From Listeria cossartiae subsp. cayugensis (GTDB lineage: Bacteria > Bacillota > Bacilli > Lactobacillales > Listeriaceae): DNA of 64,000 nucleotides. Below, piece by piece: positions 8,091 through 18,336 of this stretch (position 1 is its first letter; each line of letters begins with the position of its first letter). The position numbers and the translations under genes were made by a program. The stretch is from positions 62,001 to 126,000 of the forward strand of contig NZ_JAARZC010000002.1 of NCBI RefSeq assembly GCF_014229095.1. Reading direction: 5' to 3'. The notes under the pieces were generated by a model. The model worked only from the letters and a program-made list of their open reading frames with translations, did no database searches and was not told the DNA's origin.

Positions 8091-9151
8091 GTACAGGACT
8101 TCTCTGGAAAGAATGGCGTCAGAATGCTTGGGTGTTTATATTTATCATCATCGCTTTTATTGGCTCTGAAGCGACAACGGCAACAAATACAGTTAGTTTA
8201 TTTAACGAAAACTACAAATATTATCAGTCGGAAGAATTCCAAAAACTAAATTCCACTGATCAAAAAATGACAGGGAATGAAATAAAAAATGATTTAAGCT
8301 TAACTCCTTATGATTTTGAAGGGAATTTAGCACTTTTCTTCTATATATTTTTATTCTTGGGATTAAAATTAACGGTTTTTGAGAAAAATAAGCAGATGGA
8401 TTATTTTACGTTTGGTTTACCGTATTCAAGGCGGCAACTATTTTGGCATAAAATGCTTATTCCGCTCCTTTTGATTTTCTTGATAGGGCCGTTGATTATG
8501 CTTGGCAGGTTTATGTATATTTATCAGCAAATACCGGAAATATATTTACCAAGTGTGCCAGATGCGTTTATGTATATTGTTTCTTTTTCACTGTTGTTTT
8601 TATTTTCTTATATATTAGCAATGGCAGTTGGGAATTTAGTTGGAGAAATCATTACAGCTGGTATTATCGCTATTGGCTCAGTTGTGAGTTTTCTCTATAT
8701 GTTCCCAGGAGCGTTAACTAATTTGATTGTAGGATTTAAAGCCTATTTTTCTGGGAAGACAATTGCTGATGTGGATGGTGGGGCAGTAATGTTGTTTAAT
8801 GCACTTCCAACCCCAATTTTAAGAGGGGGAATGGCGTTAGGGGAATTTATCATTTTAATTGCTTTATCAGTAGTAATGTTAATCATTAGCTGGTACGCAA
8901 TGAAAACCGCCTCTTTAGAAAACAACGGTAGATTTTTAATGAATAACAAATTCCGTCTACCGATACTAATCATTGGCTCCCTTTATATCACTATTTGTTT
9001 AAGTGGTCATTACGCCAGTTTTGAATATGCCAAATTAATTACGACTGGGCAAGTTGTTGGCTTAGTAATTAAAATGATACTAATTTTAATCGTAGCAGTC
9101 GTTGCTTTTTGGATACTTATGTACAAATGGAAAACGTTAAGGAAACATTAA
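8087..9151 (+). CDS. ABC-2 type permease of YtrA-type operon
   Basis: A 354-residue membrane protein with an N-terminal helix (about residues 13-29), an extracytoplasmic segment of roughly 55 residues, then five or more further helices, the usual ABC-2 permease plan. It is the last gene of the GntR-ATPase-permease operon. The transported substrate is unknown. No similarity to bacteriocin-immunity signatures is evident, so the assignment rests on topology and operon position. Confidence 0.85.
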   Translation: MSTGLLWKEWRQNAWVFIFIIIAFIGSEATTATNTVSLFNENYKYYQSEEFQKLNSTDQKMTGNEIKNDLSLTPYDFEGNLALFFYIFLFLGLKLTVFEKNKQMDYFTFGLPYSRRQLFWHKMLIPLLLIFLIGPLIMLGRFMYIYQQIPEIYLPSVPDAFMYIVSFSLLFLFSYILAMAVGNLVGEIITAGIIAIGSVVSFLYMFPGALTNLIVGFKAYFSGKTIADVDGGAVMLFNALPTPILRGGMALGEFIILIALSVVMLIISWYAMKTASLENNGRFLMNNKFRLPILIIGSLYITICLSGHYASFEYAKLITTGQVVGLVIKMILILIVAVVAFWILMYKWKTLRKH

Positions 9152-9195
9152 AAAAGGTCGAGAACTGGATTATCCAATTCTCGACCTTTTTTTAT
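9151..9195. terminator. Bidirectional terminator, ABC operon / MFS carrier
   Basis: AAAAAGGTCGAGAA pairs perfectly with TTCTCGACCTTTTT around a 13-base loop. A-runs and T-runs flank it on both strands, so it can serve both convergent units. Confidence 0.92.
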
Positions 9196-10385
9196 ATATG
9201 GTCACGAGCAAATTTTTTCTTTCTTGTAAACACAACCAGTAAGAGCGCTAATCCGAACAGTGCAATGCCGGCGTTTAGTAAGAAAATAGCGGCGATATCA
9301 ACTCGGGAAATAGCTGCGGCAATTAGTGGGATAATAAATACGGCAATCCCTTCTGCAATGGTGTAAAGACTCGTAACAAAGCCTTTTCCACGAGCCGAAA
9401 CTTCTGCAAGTAACGTAAGCCCTAGTTGAATGATTCCTCCAGCAGAGAAATAACCAAGTAAGAAAGCTCCAACAATACATACGATTTCGCTTGGGAAAGC
9501 AAATAATGTGAAGGAAATGAGCATCGTCATAGTGATGTAAGTAATTAAAATATACAACGTTCGTACGCCACGATTCCCTAAAACAAATGTTACGCACACG
9601 CAGATAATCGCTCCGACACTCGCATAGCTGACAAGTAATCGGGAAGCATCATCGGTCATATGGATGACTTCAGAGCCGTATTTAGCAATCCATTGACTCA
9701 TAATATAAAGCAATGTTTGAGCGACAAAACCAAATAAAATCAAACAAATTTCATCAATACTAAAATGAAACTTCTGCTTTTTCTCTTCGGCAAGTTCTGC
9801 TTCAAAGTCTAGCGGTTTCCCAACAGTCATTGGCGGGAATGTACGCGTTAACGTATAGAGCAAGTTGATAAGTAAGATGACGATTAAAACAATAAAGCTC
9901 CAGCCATACCACAAGTTGTTGGCCAAAATGAAAGCAATCATGAACGGTAAAAGGAATTGTCCAGTTTGCACGAAGGCTTTCACGATAATGTTGGCAGAAG
10001 CAGCTTTTTTTGGATATGCTTCCATAAGTGCGGGATAAGTTCCTGTGTCTAAGAAGGAGTTAGCAATCCCAGCGGAAATCCCAAACGCATAAGCAATAAT
10101 CGTGTTTGGACTTAACAAAATACCGCCTAAAAAGACAATGTAGAAAAACACTCCGAGAATAACAGACAACTTTCGACCAAATTTATCGGATAGTTTCCCC
10201 GAAATAAATACAGCTAATAATTTACCAATCCCAAAGGAAGATACAACGCCGGCAGCACCAGCTAAATCTGTATGCCATTTTTGAGATAAAAAATCAATAT
10301 TTTGTGCGATGATGATTAACGCCATACCATGAACAAAGTAGTTCATATAAAGACCTAGTGATGTAGATAAATATTTATTTTTCAT
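9192..10385 (-). CDS. MFS transporter, distal gene of the qui1-type operon
   Basis: A 397-residue carrier with 12 predicted helices and the MFS loop motif GKLSDKFGRKLS between helices 2 and 3. It is a paralogue of the next gene (both begin with an LYxxYFxHG pattern and share the NSFLDTGTYP/NSFLDTAVTP region). Position at the end of the shikimate/quinate cluster suggests uptake or efflux of a hydroaromatic acid, but this is inference. The start ATG follows AAGGAGAG at good spacing. The 154-base gap to the preceding gene holds a perfect stem-loop without a U-tract. Confidence 0.82.
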   Translation of the reverse strand: MKNKYLSTSLGLYMNYFVHGMALIIIAQNIDFLSQKWHTDLAGAAGVVSSFGIGKLLAVFISGKLSDKFGRKLSVILGVFFYIVFLGGILLSPNTIIAYAFGISAGIANSFLDTGTYPALMEAYPKKAASANIIVKAFVQTGQFLLPFMIAFILANNLWYGWSFIVLIVILLINLLYTLTRTFPPMTVGKPLDFEAELAEEKKQKFHFSIDEICLILFGFVAQTLLYIMSQWIAKYGSEVIHMTDDASRLLVSYASVGAIICVCVTFVLGNRGVRTLYILITYITMTMLISFTLFAFPSEIVCIVGAFLLGYFSAGGIIQLGLTLLAEVSARGKGFVTSLYTIAEGIAVFIIPLIAAAISRVDIAAIFLLNAGIALFGLALLLVVFTRKKKFARDHI

Positions 10386-10502
10386 AGTCTGCTCTCCTTT
10401 ATGTAAGTATGAGGGATTTTTATTAAAAATGTCCTCTTTTTTTAGGTGTACATATAGATAAAATACATAAGTTTGTGCTTTACTTCACAAATGATAGGTA
10501 AG

Positions 10503-10532
10503 TTCAACTGAGCAGGTGAATGCTCAGTTGAA
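10503..10532 (-). other. Perfect 12-bp intercistronic stem-loop without U-tract
   Basis: TTCAACTGAGCA and TGCTCAGTTGAA enclose a 6-base loop, 8 bases after the stop of the upstream MFS gene. The minus strand continues with no T-run, so it looks like a processing or stability element rather than an intrinsic terminator. Confidence 0.7.
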
Positions 10533-10539
10533 TAATTAA

Positions 10540-11748
10540 TTATTTAGTTGCGATTTTAGATTCGCTTTTATAACGCATGTTGACGAAGATTGCTAGTAGG
10601 ATACCAATAACAGTTATCGCTACATTGAATAATAACACATATTTCGGACCTTCGATACCACCAGCTTTCGTAATATAGCTCGCTACGTTTAAAACGATGT
10701 AGTTTGCTAGACTAGAAGAAATCATGACAATCGAAGTGATTTTCCCTTTGTTCGTTGGGAAAAATTCATTGGCAGTCGATACAGCTAGTTGAAGAACCCC
10801 ACCAGCAGCGGCGTATCCGATAACAAATCCACCAATCAAACAAATAGTTGGCGTTTGAACGATGTAAATAATTAGTAGCATTAATGTTGCGATTGCTGGA
10901 TAAAGAATCAAAATTCGTACTGGTAAAATAAATTTCTTCACGAGAACAGCGGTAATTAAAATCGCGCACATGGTTCCTAGTGAGTAGAATGATTGAATTT
11001 TACTTGGATCAGCCATACCGTATAATTTTCCGAGTTCTTGGTTACAGTTTAGCCATAGTTGGAAAGTAGATGTACAGGTAAAACCAATACCGATAATTGC
11101 CCAACTTGTTGCGTTGAATTTCATTTTTGCTGGTTTTGCTTTTTCGCCGCCAACATTGTTGTTCATTGGAGGGAATGGCATAAACGCGATAATTAAACCA
11201 TCGATAACGATTAAAGCCATTGTAATAATGAATAGTGTACGGAATGACATATTTGCCGCCGCAACCATACCAATTGCGAAAGGTAAGACGAATTGTCCGA
11301 TAGAGATAGAGAATTTAGTAAACATATTGGCAATTGCGCCATTTTTCGTGAAAATTTCTAGAACAGATGGTGTTACGGCTGTGTCTAAGAATGAGTTCGC
11401 TGCTCCTCCGACAAAAGCGAAAGCGTATGCGATATACATATTCGGTGCAAATGCAAGACCGATGAAATAAATAGCATATAAACCAACCCCGATTAATGCG
11501 GAAGGTTTACGACCAAATTTATCTGAAAAAGGTCCAGAAATAGGTAGTGTTAGTAAGCGACCTAAGCCAAGTGCCGCGATAACCGCGATAACCATACTTA
11601 CATCAAATGTGCCGTCAGAAAGCGTATCTGCTCCCCATACTCCAGCGAAATCTTGTTTGTATTGGCCAAGAATGGATACCCCAATACCGTGAATAAAATA
11701 AGTAAAATAAAGTGCTATTGCTGTTGGATAAAATCTTTTTGCGTTCAT
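10540..11748 (-). CDS. MFS transporter of the qui1-type operon
   Basis: A 402-residue, 12-helix carrier with the MFS signature GPFSDKFGRKPS in the 2-3 loop. It directly follows the shikimate dehydrogenase gene (33-base gap) in the operon controlled by quiR. A hydroaromatic acid such as shikimate or quinate is therefore the likely substrate (inference from context). The start ATG is preceded by GAGAGGAG. It is related to the neighbouring MFS gene downstream, suggesting a tandem duplication followed by divergence. Confidence 0.84.
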   Translation of the reverse strand: MNAKRFYPTAIALYFTYFIHGIGVSILGQYKQDFAGVWGADTLSDGTFDVSMVIAVIAALGLGRLLTLPISGPFSDKFGRKPSALIGVGLYAIYFIGLAFAPNMYIAYAFAFVGGAANSFLDTAVTPSVLEIFTKNGAIANMFTKFSISIGQFVLPFAIGMVAAANMSFRTLFIITMALIVIDGLIIAFMPFPPMNNNVGGEKAKPAKMKFNATSWAIIGIGFTCTSTFQLWLNCNQELGKLYGMADPSKIQSFYSLGTMCAILITAVLVKKFILPVRILILYPAIATLMLLIIYIVQTPTICLIGGFVIGYAAAGGVLQLAVSTANEFFPTNKGKITSIVMISSSLANYIVLNVASYITKAGGIEGPKYVLLFNVAITVIGILLAIFVNMRYKSESKIATK

Positions 11749-11781
11749 TTTTTTCTCCTCTCGAAATCCTGATGAATTTAT

Positions 11782-12651
11782 TTAGTTAAAATATAGATCC
11801 TTTATTTCTGAAACTGGCATATCTTTTCCAGTAAACAGTTTGTATGCTTCAGCGCCTTGCCACAAAAGCATTCCTAACCCGCCAACTATTTTGCAACCAG
11901 CCGCTTCTGCATCTAGTAATAGTTTGGTTTTTTTCGGGTTATAAACAATATCTGTTACGATGAGTTCTTTTTGAAAAACAGAGGGATCGTTAATTGGTGT
12001 TTCTTGTTCATTTGGATGCATACCAACGAGTGTTGCGTTGACAAGGATGTCACTGGTTGCAATTTCCGCATGTAATTTTTCTGTATCGTTCAGATCATAA
12101 ATATGTACGATGCAATGTGGTACTTCTTGTTTAATCGAAGTAATCGTTTGTTTAGCTTTTTCATAAAAAGCATCTTTAATATTAAAAATGGTGATTTCCT
12201 TGGCCCCATCAAGTGCGCACTGGACTTGGATTGCTGTAGCCGCGCCACCAGCGCCGATTATAGTCATTTTTTTACCGGCAACATCGACATGAGCATCTCG
12301 TAAATTTGCAACAAAACCAAGGCCGTCTGTGATATGCCCGGTTAGTTTCCCGTTTTCATTTACGATAGTGTTAACAGCGCCAATCATCCGAGCAGCAGGG
12401 GAAAGGTCATCCATGTATTTTAAAACTTCACTTTTACAAGGCATGGTTACGTTAGAACCACGAAGGTTGAATGTTTTGATTGCACTGATCGCATCAGCAA
12501 CTTTTTCGATAGGGGTATCAAAAGCAAGATAGGCATAATCCAAACCGGCTTTTTGAAAACTGTAATTATACATGATTGGAGATTTTGAATGATCTATGGG
12601 TGAACCAATTAAGCCAAGCAGCCTAGTCGTTCCTGATATTCGATTTTCCAT
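11782..12651 (-). CDS. Shikimate/quinate dehydrogenase (AroE/YdiB family)
   Basis: A 289-residue enzyme interconverting shikimate (or quinate) and the 3-dehydro form. The substrate loop GSPIDHSKSPIMYN (about residues 16-29) and the catalytic Lys/Asp region GSNVTMPCKSEVLKYMD are intact. The nucleotide-binding Rossmann motif IIGAGGAATAIQVQCA lies near residues 131-146. Clustering with the dehydratase-like gene, carriers and quiR argues for catabolic use rather than the biosynthetic aroE. The start ATG follows GGAGGTAAAGG. Confidence 0.9.
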   Translation of the reverse strand: MENRISGTTRLLGLIGSPIDHSKSPIMYNYSFQKAGLDYAYLAFDTPIEKVADAISAIKTFNLRGSNVTMPCKSEVLKYMDDLSPAARMIGAVNTIVNENGKLTGHITDGLGFVANLRDAHVDVAGKKMTIIGAGGAATAIQVQCALDGAKEITIFNIKDAFYEKAKQTITSIKQEVPHCIVHIYDLNDTEKLHAEIATSDILVNATLVGMHPNEQETPINDPSVFQKELIVTDIVYNPKKTKLLLDAEAAGCKIVGGLGMLLWQGAEAYKLFTGKDMPVSEIKDLYFN

Positions 12652-12673
12652 GTTTCCTTTACCTCCGAATGAA

Positions 12674-12703
12674 TCATACTCGCTGTCCTCACAACGAGTA
12701 TGA
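12674..12703 (-). other. Intercistronic stem-loop between flavoenzyme and shikimate dehydrogenase genes
   Basis: TCATACTCG pairs with CGAGTATGA (9 bp) around a 12-base loop. There is no T-run on the minus strand. It lies 7 bases before the end of the flavoenzyme gene and just ahead of the next ribosome site. Confidence 0.65.
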
Positions 12704-12710
12704 CAACAAA

Positions 12711-14636
12711 TTATAATTGTAATACAGCATCTAGTGCTTCTTTCGTTGCGTCTAATGCCCGGCGTGCGCGAACGGCATCACCGATCACATAGGTTTCGGG
12801 TACGATTTCCTTGATAGCTTCTTCTAGCGGGTTATAAGCTCTTGATCCCATTGCCAGAACGACAGAGTCAAAACCGTCAATTCGGTATTCTTTGTCATCT
12901 GCTAAGGAATACGTTACCCCGTCTGTAAAGAAACTGGTCACTTTTGCGTTAGTCACACTTTTGATTTTATATTCATCGAAATCACGCATAAGGAATTTAC
13001 GATGCTCAGAAATGACATCTGCTCCGACTTCATCGCGTAGTTCAACAACAGTGACATCATGGCCTGCTTCACCCAGAAATGCGGCTGTTTCACTACCAAC
13101 CATTCCGCCACCGACAACTAGGACTTTCTTGCCACAGGTTTCTTTGCCATCCAGTAAGTCAACAGCGTGTATTAACCCAGCATCCTCAATTCCTGGAATA
13201 GGTAAAACAAGCGGAGTTGCGCCAGTCGCAATAATAACAGCATCTGGGGAAACTTCCTGAATAAGTTCTGTTGTGACAGATGTATTCGTTTTAATTTCTA
13301 CATCGAATTGCTCGCATTTTTTAATATAGCTGCGAACCATATTGGTCAAATCACCTTTGCCGGGAGGATAGGCTGCTAGGCGCATTTGGCCACCAATCAT
13401 ATCAGATGCTTCGTATATGGTTACATCATGTCCGCGAGAGCCGGCCATCCATCCAGCGTAAAGTCCGCCAACACCGCCACCGACAACCACCACTTTTTTA
13501 CTTGATGTTTTTGGTAAGTAAGCTTCTGATTCGCGGCCGAGTAACGGATTGACTAAACAAGTAATTGGTTTTCCAGCATACATGTTAGCGACACATCCTT
13601 GAAGGCAAGCGATGCATGGAAGTAGTTCATCCAGTTTGCCAGCCGCTGCTTTGTTTGGTGTTTCTGGATCTGCTAAAGACTGACGCCCAAAGGCAACTAA
13701 GTCAGCGCGGCCTTCACGAACCATTAATTCCGCATAATGTGGTTCGGTAAAACGACCAACCGTAATAACGGGGATAGAAACTGCTCGTTTAATTTGCGTC
13801 ACAAGGTCGGAACTAAATCCCGCATGTAAGACGGTTGGCGCCCACATGTATTCATCGCGAATGTGGACACTGCGGGAAACATGCAAACCATCCAAACCAC
13901 AATCTTCTAAATATGCGGCAACCGTCGCGCTATCTTGAACGCTAAGCCCACCGTCCACGCCATCGGTACTATTAATTCGGCAGAGAATCGCGATAGAATG
14001 TCCAACACGTTTACGAATACTTTCGATAATAAGGCGCGGCAACCGCATTCTATTTTCAAAACAACCGCCAAATTCATCTACACGCTTATTTGTACGGGCG
14101 GATAAGAAACTACTTACTAAATAACCATGCGCACAATGAACTTCAACTGCATCCGCACCCGCTTTTTTGGCACGTAAAGCAGCTTCTCCGTAAAGCTCGA
14201 TTAATTCGTATAGCTCTTCACGGGAAATGGCTTCCGGCGTATTTCGACCAGCAGCAGAGGCAATCGCAGAAGCGGCTTTTAAAGGAAAACCAGATACTTT
14301 GGAATTCCCTTCCGGTCCAGCGTGCTGCAATTGCACAGAAATTTTAGCTCCGGCATCATGACACACATCAATTACTCGTTTAAAACTAGCAATTTGATGA
14401 TCGCTATAAAGACAGGCTTTATTAGCGCCACCTTTTGCACGGACATCTACTACAGTCGCTTCAAACGTAATCAGTCCAAAGCCACCAAGTGCTCGTTCTT
14501 TATAATAAGCAAGGGAAGTATCTGATAAAGTTCCATCTGTATTCGCATAGTTGTTACACATTGGTGACACGACAAATCGGTTAGGCACTCTCATCGGCCC
14601 AATATCAATGGGGGAAAACATCGAATTAAATTTCAA
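12711..14636 (-). CDS. Fe-S flavoenzyme, NADH:flavin oxidoreductase / 2,4-dienoyl-CoA reductase-like
   Basis: A 641-residue enzyme of the 2,4-dienoyl-CoA reductase class. Residues 1-335 form an old-yellow-enzyme FMN barrel with the HCAHGYLVSSFLS active-site block. Four Cys (341, 344, 348, 360) should bind a 4Fe-4S cluster. The C-terminal half has FAD (VVVGGGVGGLYAG) and NAD(P) (VLVVGGGMVGSETA) dinucleotide folds. Such enzymes reduce activated C=C bonds. I choose TTG to give MKFNSMFSPI, the usual family N-terminus; a GTG 9 bases upstream almost touches the AAAGGA site. It lies between the dehydratase-like and shikimate dehydrogenase genes. Reduction of a dehydroshikimate-derived ring is a possible role (inference). 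Confidence 0.87.
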   Translation of the reverse strand: MKFNSMFSPIDIGPMRVPNRFVVSPMCNNYANTDGTLSDTSLAYYKERALGGFGLITFEATVVDVRAKGGANKACLYSDHQIASFKRVIDVCHDAGAKISVQLQHAGPEGNSKVSGFPLKAASAIASAAGRNTPEAISREELYELIELYGEAALRAKKAGADAVEVHCAHGYLVSSFLSARTNKRVDEFGGCFENRMRLPRLIIESIRKRVGHSIAILCRINSTDGVDGGLSVQDSATVAAYLEDCGLDGLHVSRSVHIRDEYMWAPTVLHAGFSSDLVTQIKRAVSIPVITVGRFTEPHYAELMVREGRADLVAFGRQSLADPETPNKAAAGKLDELLPCIACLQGCVANMYAGKPITCLVNPLLGRESEAYLPKTSSKKVVVVGGGVGGLYAGWMAGSRGHDVTIYEASDMIGGQMRLAAYPPGKGDLTNMVRSYIKKCEQFDVEIKTNTSVTTELIQEVSPDAVIIATGATPLVLPIPGIEDAGLIHAVDLLDGKETCGKKVLVVGGGMVGSETAAFLGEAGHDVTVVELRDEVGADVISEHRKFLMRDFDEYKIKSVTNAKVTSFFTDGVTYSLADDKEYRIDGFDSVVLAMGSRAYNPLEEAIKEIVPETYVIGDAVRARRALDATKEALDAVLQL

Positions 14637-14705
14637 AAATAACACTTTCCTTTCAACAGGGAATCGTTCTGCTAAGTTACAGTTTTCACATAATCGGATA
14701 GACGT

Positions 14706-15861
<1,156 letters not shown>

Positions 15862-16740
15862 ATGAATTTACACCATTTACGTTATTTCGTCACATTGGCG
15901 CACATGGAGCATTACACAAAAGCAGCTGAAAAATTGCTAATTACGCAACCTAGTTTAAGCCACGCGATTTCCTCTTTAGAACAAGAACTAGGCATCGCTT
16001 TATTTGAAAAAGAAGGCAGGAATATCGGTTTAAGTAAGGCGGGGAAAGTGTTTCTTGATTATGTGGAAGAGTCACTCGATATGCTAGACACAGGTGTAGC
16101 TACTACTAAAAAAGCGGCAAATGGGGAAGGACAGATTGACTTAGCTTTCTTGCAAACGCTCGGAACCTCCCTTGTACCAAAGCTCGTTCAAGAATTCTTG
16201 CAAACTGAACCGGAAAAGAAAATCGATTTCGTTTTCCATACTGGTGTTTCGATTGATATTATTCAAGGCTTAAAAGAAAAGAAATTTGATATTGGCATCT
16301 GCTCCAAACTCGAAAATGAACGAAATATCCATTTTACACCGATTGCCAAACAAGAATTAGTGCTTATTGTGCCAAAAAATCATCCGCTAGCTGAGAAAGA
16401 CTGGATTGATTTGAGCGAAACAGTAAACTTTCCGCACATTGCCTTCTCGAAAAAAAGCGGATTACGGCCAATTATCGATGAACTATTTAGGAAAATTGGT
16501 GCGGAATATTCAATCACCTATGAAATCGAAGTAGATCAAGTGATTGCAGGGATGGTTGCGCAAAATTTTGGAATAGCAGTGGTTCCGAATATGCCAATTT
16601 TGAATTATATCGACGTCAAAGTGTTGCCAATTAGGAGTCCGAACTGGGAACGGTTCTTTTATTTAGCAGTTGCGAAAAATCAGACCCTAACTCCCGCGGC
16701 GGAGAAATTCAAACAATTTATGTTAGAGCATCGCATTTAA
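15862..16740 (+). CDS. quiR: LysR-type regulator, QuiR-like
   Basis: A 292-residue LysR protein: winged helix at residues 1-60 (MNLHHLRYFVTLAHMEHYTKAAEKL, LITQPSLSHAISSLEQELG), then a linker helix and a two-lobed periplasmic-binding-like effector domain. It is divergent from the hydroaromatic-acid operon. From memory this is the position of QuiR, the shikimate-responsive activator of protocatechuate-synthesis genes in L. monocytogenes. The ATG follows AGGGAGGGGAGAAGG. Symbol confidence is lower than family confidence. Confidence 0.87.
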   Translation: MNLHHLRYFVTLAHMEHYTKAAEKLLITQPSLSHAISSLEQELGIALFEKEGRNIGLSKAGKVFLDYVEESLDMLDTGVATTKKAANGEGQIDLAFLQTLGTSLVPKLVQEFLQTEPEKKIDFVFHTGVSIDIIQGLKEKKFDIGICSKLENERNIHFTPIAKQELVLIVPKNHPLAEKDWIDLSETVNFPHIAFSKKSGLRPIIDELFRKIGAEYSITYEIEVDQVIAGMVAQNFGIAVVPNMPILNYIDVKVLPIRSPNWERFFYLAVAKNQTLTPAAEKFKQFMLEHRI

Positions 16741-16772
16741 AAAAAGCTATCCCACTCAAGGGATAGCTTTTT
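16741..16772. terminator. Bidirectional terminator, quiR / CNNM gene
   Basis: AAAAAGCTATCCC pairs perfectly with GGGATAGCTTTTT around ACTCAA. It serves two convergent genes. Confidence 0.93.
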
Positions 16773-16776
16773 CGAA

Positions 16777-18081
16777 TTAGTCATTTGTTTTTTTGATAAT
16801 CTCGATATACTCAATATGGTGAGGTTCGCCTTGTTTTACGCGGAAAATAAAACCATCGTAATCAATCTCATCCCCAACTTCGACTTCATAATTTTGCGTT
16901 AAGAACCAACCACCGATTGTGTCAACTTCTTCTTCCTCAATTTCGGTACCTAAAATATTATTTACTTCATCAATCAAAAGTTTCGCATCGACAATATAGT
17001 GTCCATCTTTGATTTTACGAATTTCTGGAATTTCATCAGCATCAAATTCATCACGGATATCCCCAACGATTTCTTCCACAATATCTTCTACCGTAACAAG
17101 CCCAGAAGTACCGCCATATTCGTCAAGTAAAATCGCGATATGAGAACGTTCGCGCTGCATTCGGAAAAGTAATTCTTTAATCGGAATCGTTTCAATCACT
17201 CGGATAATCGGTTTTACGTAAGGATCAATGCTAAAACTAGGATTGGAACCATGTTCTACATAAGCCGATAAAATTTCTTTCAAGTTAAGTACGCCGATAA
17301 CATGGTCTTTGTCACCATCAATAACCGGGTAGCGCGTATATCGTTCATTTTGCATAATGTCGGATAATTCGCCGATTGTAGAACCAGTATCAACGGTCAC
17401 AATCTCGGTTCGTGGAATCATGACTTCTTTCGCCATGCGTTCATCAAAATCAAAAATCTTATTCACATAACGGAATTCTGATTGGTTGATTTCACCACTC
17501 TTATAACTTTCACCAACGATTATTTTTAACTCATCTTCGGTATGTGCGATTTCATGTTCCGAAGCAGGTTCTAAGCCAAAAAGACGCGCGATGAAAACCG
17601 CAGATCCATTTAAAATCCAAATGAATGGGAACATCACTTTATAAAAAATATGCAGTGGACGAGCAACCGACAGTGCCACAGCTTCTGTTTTATCAATCGC
17701 TAATGTTTTCGGTACAAGTTCGCCGACAACCACGTGTAAAAACGTGATAAAAAGAAAGGCAATCGTGAAGGAAAGAATCGTAATAGCAGATTGCGGCAAT
17801 TCCATTAAGCTAAATAATGGGTGTAGAGCAGCTTCTACCGTAGATTCACCTAGCCAACCAAGTCCAAGAGAACTAATCGTTATCCCGAGTTGGCAGGCTG
17901 ATAAGTAAGCGTTCAAATGGTTGTAAATGTGTCTAGCAAGGACCGCGCGTTTATCTTTCTCCGCAATCAATTGGTCCAAGCGGCTCGGTCGCATTTTAAC
18001 AATCGCAAATTCCGTTGCCACGAAAAACGCCGATATAGCAATAAGTAAAGCTATAATTAAAAATTTAATGGTTAATATCAA
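16777..18081 (-). CDS. CNNM/CorC (HlyC-like) membrane protein with CBS domains
   Basis: A 434-residue protein: DUF21/CNNM membrane domain with about four helices (residues 1-185), tandem CBS domains (about 205-330, including IPRTEIVTVD and LLDEYGGTSGLVTVEDIVEE) and a C-terminal CorC-HlyC domain (about 345-430). The family is implicated in divalent-cation (Mg/Co) transport and resistance; the old name hemolysin is misleading. The start is a TTG with only a weak AAGGCGA site nearby. A much stronger AGGAGGTG lies 38 bases upstream and belongs to a possible 14-codon frame overlapping this start. Confidence 0.88.
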   Translation of the reverse strand: MILTIKFLIIALLIAISAFFVATEFAIVKMRPSRLDQLIAEKDKRAVLARHIYNHLNAYLSACQLGITISSLGLGWLGESTVEAALHPLFSLMELPQSAITILSFTIAFLFITFLHVVVGELVPKTLAIDKTEAVALSVARPLHIFYKVMFPFIWILNGSAVFIARLFGLEPASEHEIAHTEDELKIIVGESYKSGEINQSEFRYVNKIFDFDERMAKEVMIPRTEIVTVDTGSTIGELSDIMQNERYTRYPVIDGDKDHVIGVLNLKEILSAYVEHGSNPSFSIDPYVKPIIRVIETIPIKELLFRMQRERSHIAILLDEYGGTSGLVTVEDIVEEIVGDIRDEFDADEIPEIRKIKDGHYIVDAKLLIDEVNNILGTEIEEEEVDTIGGWFLTQNYEVEVGDEIDYDGFIFRVKQGEPHHIEYIEIIKKTND

Positions 18082-18122
18082 TAAATCGCCTTGACAGAAA
18101 TAGTTTCTGCTAAGGCAAACAC
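18078..18122 (-). other. Candidate 14-codon leader frame coupled to the CNNM gene
   Basis: A GTG inside a strong AGGAGGTG site opens 14 codons ending in TGA. The TGA overlaps the TTG start of the CNNM gene (TTGA). The GTG is too close to the ribosome site for normal initiation, so the frame is only a candidate, but no other start lies at a proper distance from that site. Confidence 0.3.
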
Positions 18123-18336
18123 CTCCTAATTTAATATAAATAAGCTTATGATAAAACTATCTATATAGAAGAAAAGCCGCTCTGGAAGAGAACTCCTCCA
18201 ATGTGTTGCTGCATATTTTTCATTCTAGTTAGATAATTTGTATGAATTAGTTTCTCTGCCCCATCGAATATTCCCTCCCAGCAAATGATACTTTAATCTA
18301 AATTATAGTTGACTTTACGGCGATTGACAACGAATA

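Noticed and set aside
12892-13260. 122-codon open frame on the plus strand
   Set aside because: It lies fully antisense to the flavoenzyme gene, has no ribosome site, and its composition mirrors the codon bias of the real gene.
16777-18081. Hemolysin activity
   Set aside because: The CNNM-CBS-CorC architecture indicates an ion-handling membrane protein; the hemolysin label is historical for this family.
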